Assembly: GCA_001662425.1 (NCBI GenBank)
Contig: BDDC01001531.1
Coordinates: forward strand, 3,774-15,488
DNA: 11,715 nucleotides
Source of the DNA: Chlamydomonas sphaeroides
Lineage: Eukaryota; Chlorophyta; Chlorophyceae; Chlamydomonadales; Chlamydomonadaceae
Reading direction: 5' to 3'
Numbering within the stretch: position 1 is the first letter of the stretch; each line of letters starts with the position of its first letter. Both the position numbers and the translations under genes were made by a program. Of the stretch, positions 9,201-11,715 are shown piece by piece. The notes beneath the pieces were generated by a model. That model worked only from the letters and a program-made list of their open reading frames with translations, did not search any database and was not told the DNA's origin.

Positions 9201-10119
9201 CGCGCTCGAGTATGAGGAAGTGCAGCAAGAAGGATTAATTTCTGGTACCCATGCTTTTGGAGCCGAGTTAATTTGTCAGTACCCGATCGGGTACTAGTAC
9301 CCGATTTCCGAGACCCTGAAGTGCACAGAGTGTCCGGCCCATCGCCGCCCCGACCCTACCCCCACCGCCCCTGGCCGGCCGCAGGCTCTCGCTGCCCCTG
9401 TCGCTGCTCAATCCGGTGAGCCGGCCATCCGCGCAACGACACGTTGCTCGAAGCAGCTGTGGCGCAGCCAAGGCCGGCAGCGCGCTATCGCGTGTGTGTG
9501 CGTGACTGCATGCATATGTAATTCGGGAGACTGCATGTAGAGTTGGGGGGAGCGGACAGGCGGCCCCTGCGGCTCCCCATGTCGTGTGCCCGAGCGTCTG
9601 TGGGACTTCCTGCGGGGGCCTCGGCCTGGGCTCCGGCGGCGTTCGCCGCCTGCGCACTTGCTGCTGCCTGCCTCCTCAACACCCCATCCTCCCCCCTGCC
9701 GGCACGTCAGGTTGGGTTCGTGGACACGCCGTACCTGGACGACGAGGTGCGGGCGCCCTTCGAGTGAACACCACACAACCACATACAACACAATCATGTA
9801 GTAGCACTAGACTGATGTACAGCGTGATGCGGGATGTCATGATGCGGGATGTCATGCTGCGTTAGTTTTTACACATGTGGCCACACAGCGGCCCACCTGG
9901 GCAATGACCACCTGGACAAGATAGCTAGGGGGACGTGCAAGGCACGTGTCCTGCGCGCCTGCAACGCCACGCCGGCATGCTGCGGGCATGCTGCGGGTCA
10001 ACCTCGCTCGCGCGTCGCCCCCTCTGCCCCGCGCCCTCCCCGGGCCCCAGCTGCGGATCAGTGTGGGCGACAAGGGCTCGGTCTTCATCGCGGCGCGCGA
10101 CACCGGCAGCGCAGCATGA
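6290..10119 (+). CDS. PAP/fibrillin family plastid lipid-associated protein (10 exons)
   Basis: Exons: 6290-6495, 6711-6830, 7193-7420, 7844-7928, 8197-8237, 8621-8684, 8921-8988, 9385-9415, 9711-9746, 10051-10119. They total 948 bases: 315 residues plus TGA, all phases agreeing. Family hallmarks are visible: INGRWVLLYTAS at 106-117 (the NGxWxLLYT block), GRVENQARFEV around 220-230, and YLDDELRISVGDKGSVF at 289-305, the C-terminal signature. Fibrillins are plastid proteins with a lipocalin-like fold, associated with plastoglobules, thylakoids and eyespot lipid. The first ~50 residues are rich in Arg, Ala, Pro and Thr with almost no acidic residues, consistent with a chloroplast transit peptide. 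Residues ~125-160 form an Ala/Gly/Ser-rich insertion. The ATG has A at -3 and is the first after the TATA box. Least certain are the exon 3 donor (7421) and the exon 7 acceptor, where a second CAG at 8933-8935 would remove five residues in frame. Confidence 0.92.
6786..7049 (+). repeat. Decayed partial copy of fibrillin exon 2 in intron 2
   Basis: The end of exon 2 with its donor (6786-6839) recurs at 6996-7049. After one one-base indel, about 36 of the last 45 positions match by eye, including a near-copy of the exon end (ATCAACGGCAG against ATTAACGGCAG). The copy has GGCAGGCGCGG where the real donor is GGCAGGTGCGG, so the GT is lost. The offset is 210 bases. I infer an old local duplication spanning an exon-intron boundary. 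Similarity further upstream is weak. Confidence 0.65.
7719..7739 (+). repeat. CGCTGCCC short tandem repeat in fibrillin intron 3
   Basis: CTGCCCCG recurs about three times in a row, and single copies of the same block recur just before exon 4 (near 7820) and exon 5 (near 8176). It probably serves as, or derives from, polypyrimidine tracts of acceptor sites. Confidence 0.6.
8197..8540 (+). repeat. Imperfect tandem duplication of fibrillin exon 5 plus its intron start
   Basis: Unit 1 starts with true exon 5 (8197-8237) and runs to about 8376. Unit 2 starts at 8377 with a pseudo-exon (8377-8416) that keeps CACGGGCGCGGGC and GCCAGGTGCGGC, then continues with matching intron blocks such as GTACGGCAGGTGC and GCATGGCGC up to about 8525. 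The pseudo-exon is 40 bases against 41, which shifts the frame, and it lacks a CAG acceptor directly before it, so it cannot replace exon 5. The offset is 180 bases. Confidence 0.8.
9235..9305. repeat. AT-rich palindromic patch in fibrillin intron 7
   Basis: A perfect 18-base palindrome AGTACCCGATCGGGTACT lies at 9278-9295. Its half-site AGTACCCGAT appears a third time at 9296-9305. A near-direct repeat of TTAATTT plus seven or eight bases ending in GTACCC occurs at 9235-9250 and 9268-9284. The patch is clearly less GC-rich than the surrounding intron. It could be a remnant of an inserted element or a protein-binding site; no coding potential was seen. Confidence 0.8.
9826..9855 (+). repeat. 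15-base tandem duplication in fibrillin intron 9
   Basis: GATGCGGGATGTCAT is repeated exactly, head to tail, in the 304-base intron between exons 9 and 10. It is probably a slippage duplication with no visible function. Confidence 0.9.
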
Positions 10120-10355
10120 GCGCCTCGCCGACCCCCGCAGCACCAGCGGCGCGTGGCACGGGACACGGGGCACGGCTGCTGGGGACACGGCATGGATGCA
10201 CCGCGGGATTCGGGACGCCGGCGCCGAGGCATGACCCCGCCCCACCCTGGCACACTTGCCCGGGTTCTTCGCGAGCCCAGCGGTGCGCGCTGGGTGGCAC
10301 GGGCGCAACGGCACACGCAACCGCCGCTGACCTGGACACACCGCCCGCGTCCCGT

Positions 10356-10400
10356 GGCAGCGGCACGGGACGCGGCGCGGGCAGCGGCACGGGACGCGGC
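10356..10400 (+). repeat. 21-base direct repeat in the fibrillin 3' UTR
   Basis: GGCAGCGGCACGGGACGCGG plus a final C occurs at 10356-10376 and again at 10380-10400. Related GGCACGGG blocks surround it. Confidence 0.85.
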
Positions 10401-10503
10401 ACAGGGCACGGAGCGCGCACTGGCAGGCAGCGCGCCGCACGGCGGGCTCGCGCAGTTGTCATGGCGGTCGTTATGGGACAGCGGCGCCGCGGCATGACGC
10501 GTG

Positions 10504-10539
10504 GCGCAGCACGGGGCGCAGCACGGGGCGCAGCACGGG
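10504..10539 (+). repeat. 12-base tandem repeat, 3 copies
   Basis: GCGCAGCACGGG is repeated three times exactly in the 3' UTR of the fibrillin gene. The period is a multiple of three, so it also keeps a chance frame open. Confidence 0.95.
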
Positions 10540-10647
10540 GCGCCTACATGGCGTCGTCACACGCAGTGGGGGCGAGTGAGGGCGAGTGCAGCATCTAGGC
10601 GCGATGGGCCGTTGGGCGTGGGGCGCGTGGAGTGCAACACGGCAGGA

Positions 10648-10652
10648 TGTAA
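10648..10652 (+). terminator. TGTAA poly(A) signal of the fibrillin gene
   Basis: The first TGTAA on the plus strand after the TGA stop, about 530 bases downstream. Cleavage is expected near 10665. It matches the algal consensus and is at a normal distance for long volvocine 3' UTRs. Confidence 0.75.
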
Positions 10653-10665
10653 CCAGGGCCTGCAA

Positions 10666-11715
10666 TTCTGCGAAAACGACGCAGGCACGGGCCGTGGGCG
10701 TGTACGCGTGACATGCAAGGGCGACGTGTGTGGCACAGTGTGGATGCAGACGGCGCGCGGCCACGCACGGATCAGTCCACTGCTTGGGCGCTCTGTGCAC
10801 GTGGCCGGTTATAGCCCGTATCAGAGCAGAGACGCAACCCTCCTGACGCAACTAGCATCGATGTGCCGCCTGTGCGACATCCTTACTTGCATCCTTAGTG
10901 GCCTGGTCCGGCTGGTGCGCTGGAGCCCAGCCAACGGCGCGGCGCAGCGCCCGCCCATCCTGCCACGCAGCGTAGTACACGCACGCAACATGCAAACACG
11001 CACACGGCGGCGCCGTTCATGCATCGCATCGCATGCACGAGCGTGAGCCTACATCCGCCCACCTGCCGCGCTTGAGCAAGCAGTGGTGCGGGCAAGCAAC
11101 GCGCATGCGACAACACAACACAACACAACACAATGTGACACACGGGCGCAACAACCGGCGGCGGCCTCTCCAGCACGACAGCACAACAAACAGGACACAG
11201 CACCCGGATCAGCAGCCGGCCATGACACCAGCTCCTTTGCGCATGCTAGCTAGCACCACGGGGCGCATACGTAACGATGCCGCGTGCTTTGGGCCTGCGG
11301 CTAGCGGCCGAACTAGGGCCGGAACGAACACCCAATGCACGCGGTGCGTGTACGGCTGTGCAGTGCAGGACGTCGACGCGTCAGCCAGCGCCTGCCTGCC
11401 GTTGGGTTCCCTGCGCCGCCTGCCGTGGCGCTTGCTTCGTGGTTCTTATCCCGCGCACGGCCCCACGCCAGGGCCCCACGCAACGCCCCGCACAGTGGCG
11501 AACCCTCGGGCCCCACAAACGCCGCCCCCGCTCCCCAAACACACACATACGTACACCGCAGCAGATGCCCCGGACACGACCCACTTGCGTGCTCCACGCC
11601 GCTGTAGGCCTCGCACGGCCCGGCACGCACCAGCAAGGCCGCAACGCCGCCACCTCCCCAACTACCACCGGGATGCGCAACTCTCCCTCCCCAGCCCCTC
11701 ACCCCTCTCCCCCCC
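10666..11715. other. Intergenic sequence without a supportable gene
   Basis: About 1,050 bases in which I see no exon with conserved motifs, splice sites or coherent codon use on either strand. Open frames are present but are arginine/cysteine-rich or low-complexity. The region holds the ACAAC repeat and ends in a C/T-rich tract at the right edge, which could be a pyrimidine tract of an intron continuing outside the window. No minus-strand TGTAA was found, so a convergent gene end is not indicated. Confidence 0.55.
11110..11133 (+). repeat. (ACAAC) pentanucleotide repeat, 4.8 copies
   Basis: Exact ACAAC units from 11110 to 11133, a microsatellite in the gene-free right flank. Confidence 0.95.

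Larger units (their letters stand above)
10120..10665 (+). other. 3' UTR of the fibrillin gene
   Basis: This is the sequence from the TGA stop to just past the TGTAA motif at 10648-10652. It is low-complexity and carries short tandem repeats. Frames that stay open through it are glycine/arginine/alanine-rich and have no motif, so I treat it as non-coding. Confidence 0.65.

Noticed and set aside
10501..11046. 181-residue plus-strand open frame downstream of the fibrillin gene
   Set aside because: It begins in a tandem repeat, passes the TGTAA signal and has no recognisable domain or typical codon pattern.
11313..11702. Minus-strand open frames at the right edge
   Set aside because: Three overlapping frames of similar length with glycine/arginine/cysteine-rich composition and no motif look like chance in GC-rich DNA; no poly(A) signal or splice structure supports a gene.

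Overview
This looks like nuclear DNA of a green alga of the Chlamydomonadales (Chlamydomonas/Volvox relatives). The base composition is very GC-rich and coding third positions are mostly G or C. Genes are cut into many short exons by introns of about 130-940 bases. Donors are mainly GTGCGG, GTGAGC or GTGAGT, acceptors are CAG, and TGTAA poly(A) signals lie about 450-530 bases after two of the stop codons. No prokaryotic gene layout, tRNA, rRNA or CRISPR array was seen. All coordinates come from hand splicing: each exon boundary was chosen so that phase, splice sites and protein motifs agree.

Layout: (1) Bases 2-40 are probably the last 12 codons of a plus-strand gene entering from the left. 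(2) Bases 1269-5731, minus strand, hold a nine-exon gene for a 644-residue protein. It has an N-terminal MGC (myristoylation/palmitoylation-type) start, three contiguous TPR repeats, a C3HC4 RING finger and a 370-residue low-complexity tail. It is probably a membrane-tethered ubiquitin ligase. Its 943-base second intron carries a 32-base tandem repeat. (3) Bases 5732-6289 are a shared divergent promoter region with relatively AT-rich patches, short direct repeats and a TATA box for the rightward gene. (4) Bases 6290-10119, plus strand, hold a ten-exon gene for a 315-residue PAP/fibrillin (plastid lipid-associated) protein with a transit-peptide-like N terminus. (5) Bases 10120 to about 10665 are its repeat-bearing 3' UTR. 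From there to 11715 no gene can be supported.

The two complete genes are divergently arranged and could share regulation, but nothing in the sequence proves they work together. Three points stand out. The first is the MGC-TPR-RING architecture. The second is a pair of decayed copies of fibrillin exons 2 and 5, each in the intron just downstream of its source exon, with damaged splice sites or frame. The third is an AT-rich palindromic patch in fibrillin intron 7. No clearly new biological system is proven here; the TPR-RING protein is the best candidate for something not yet described.
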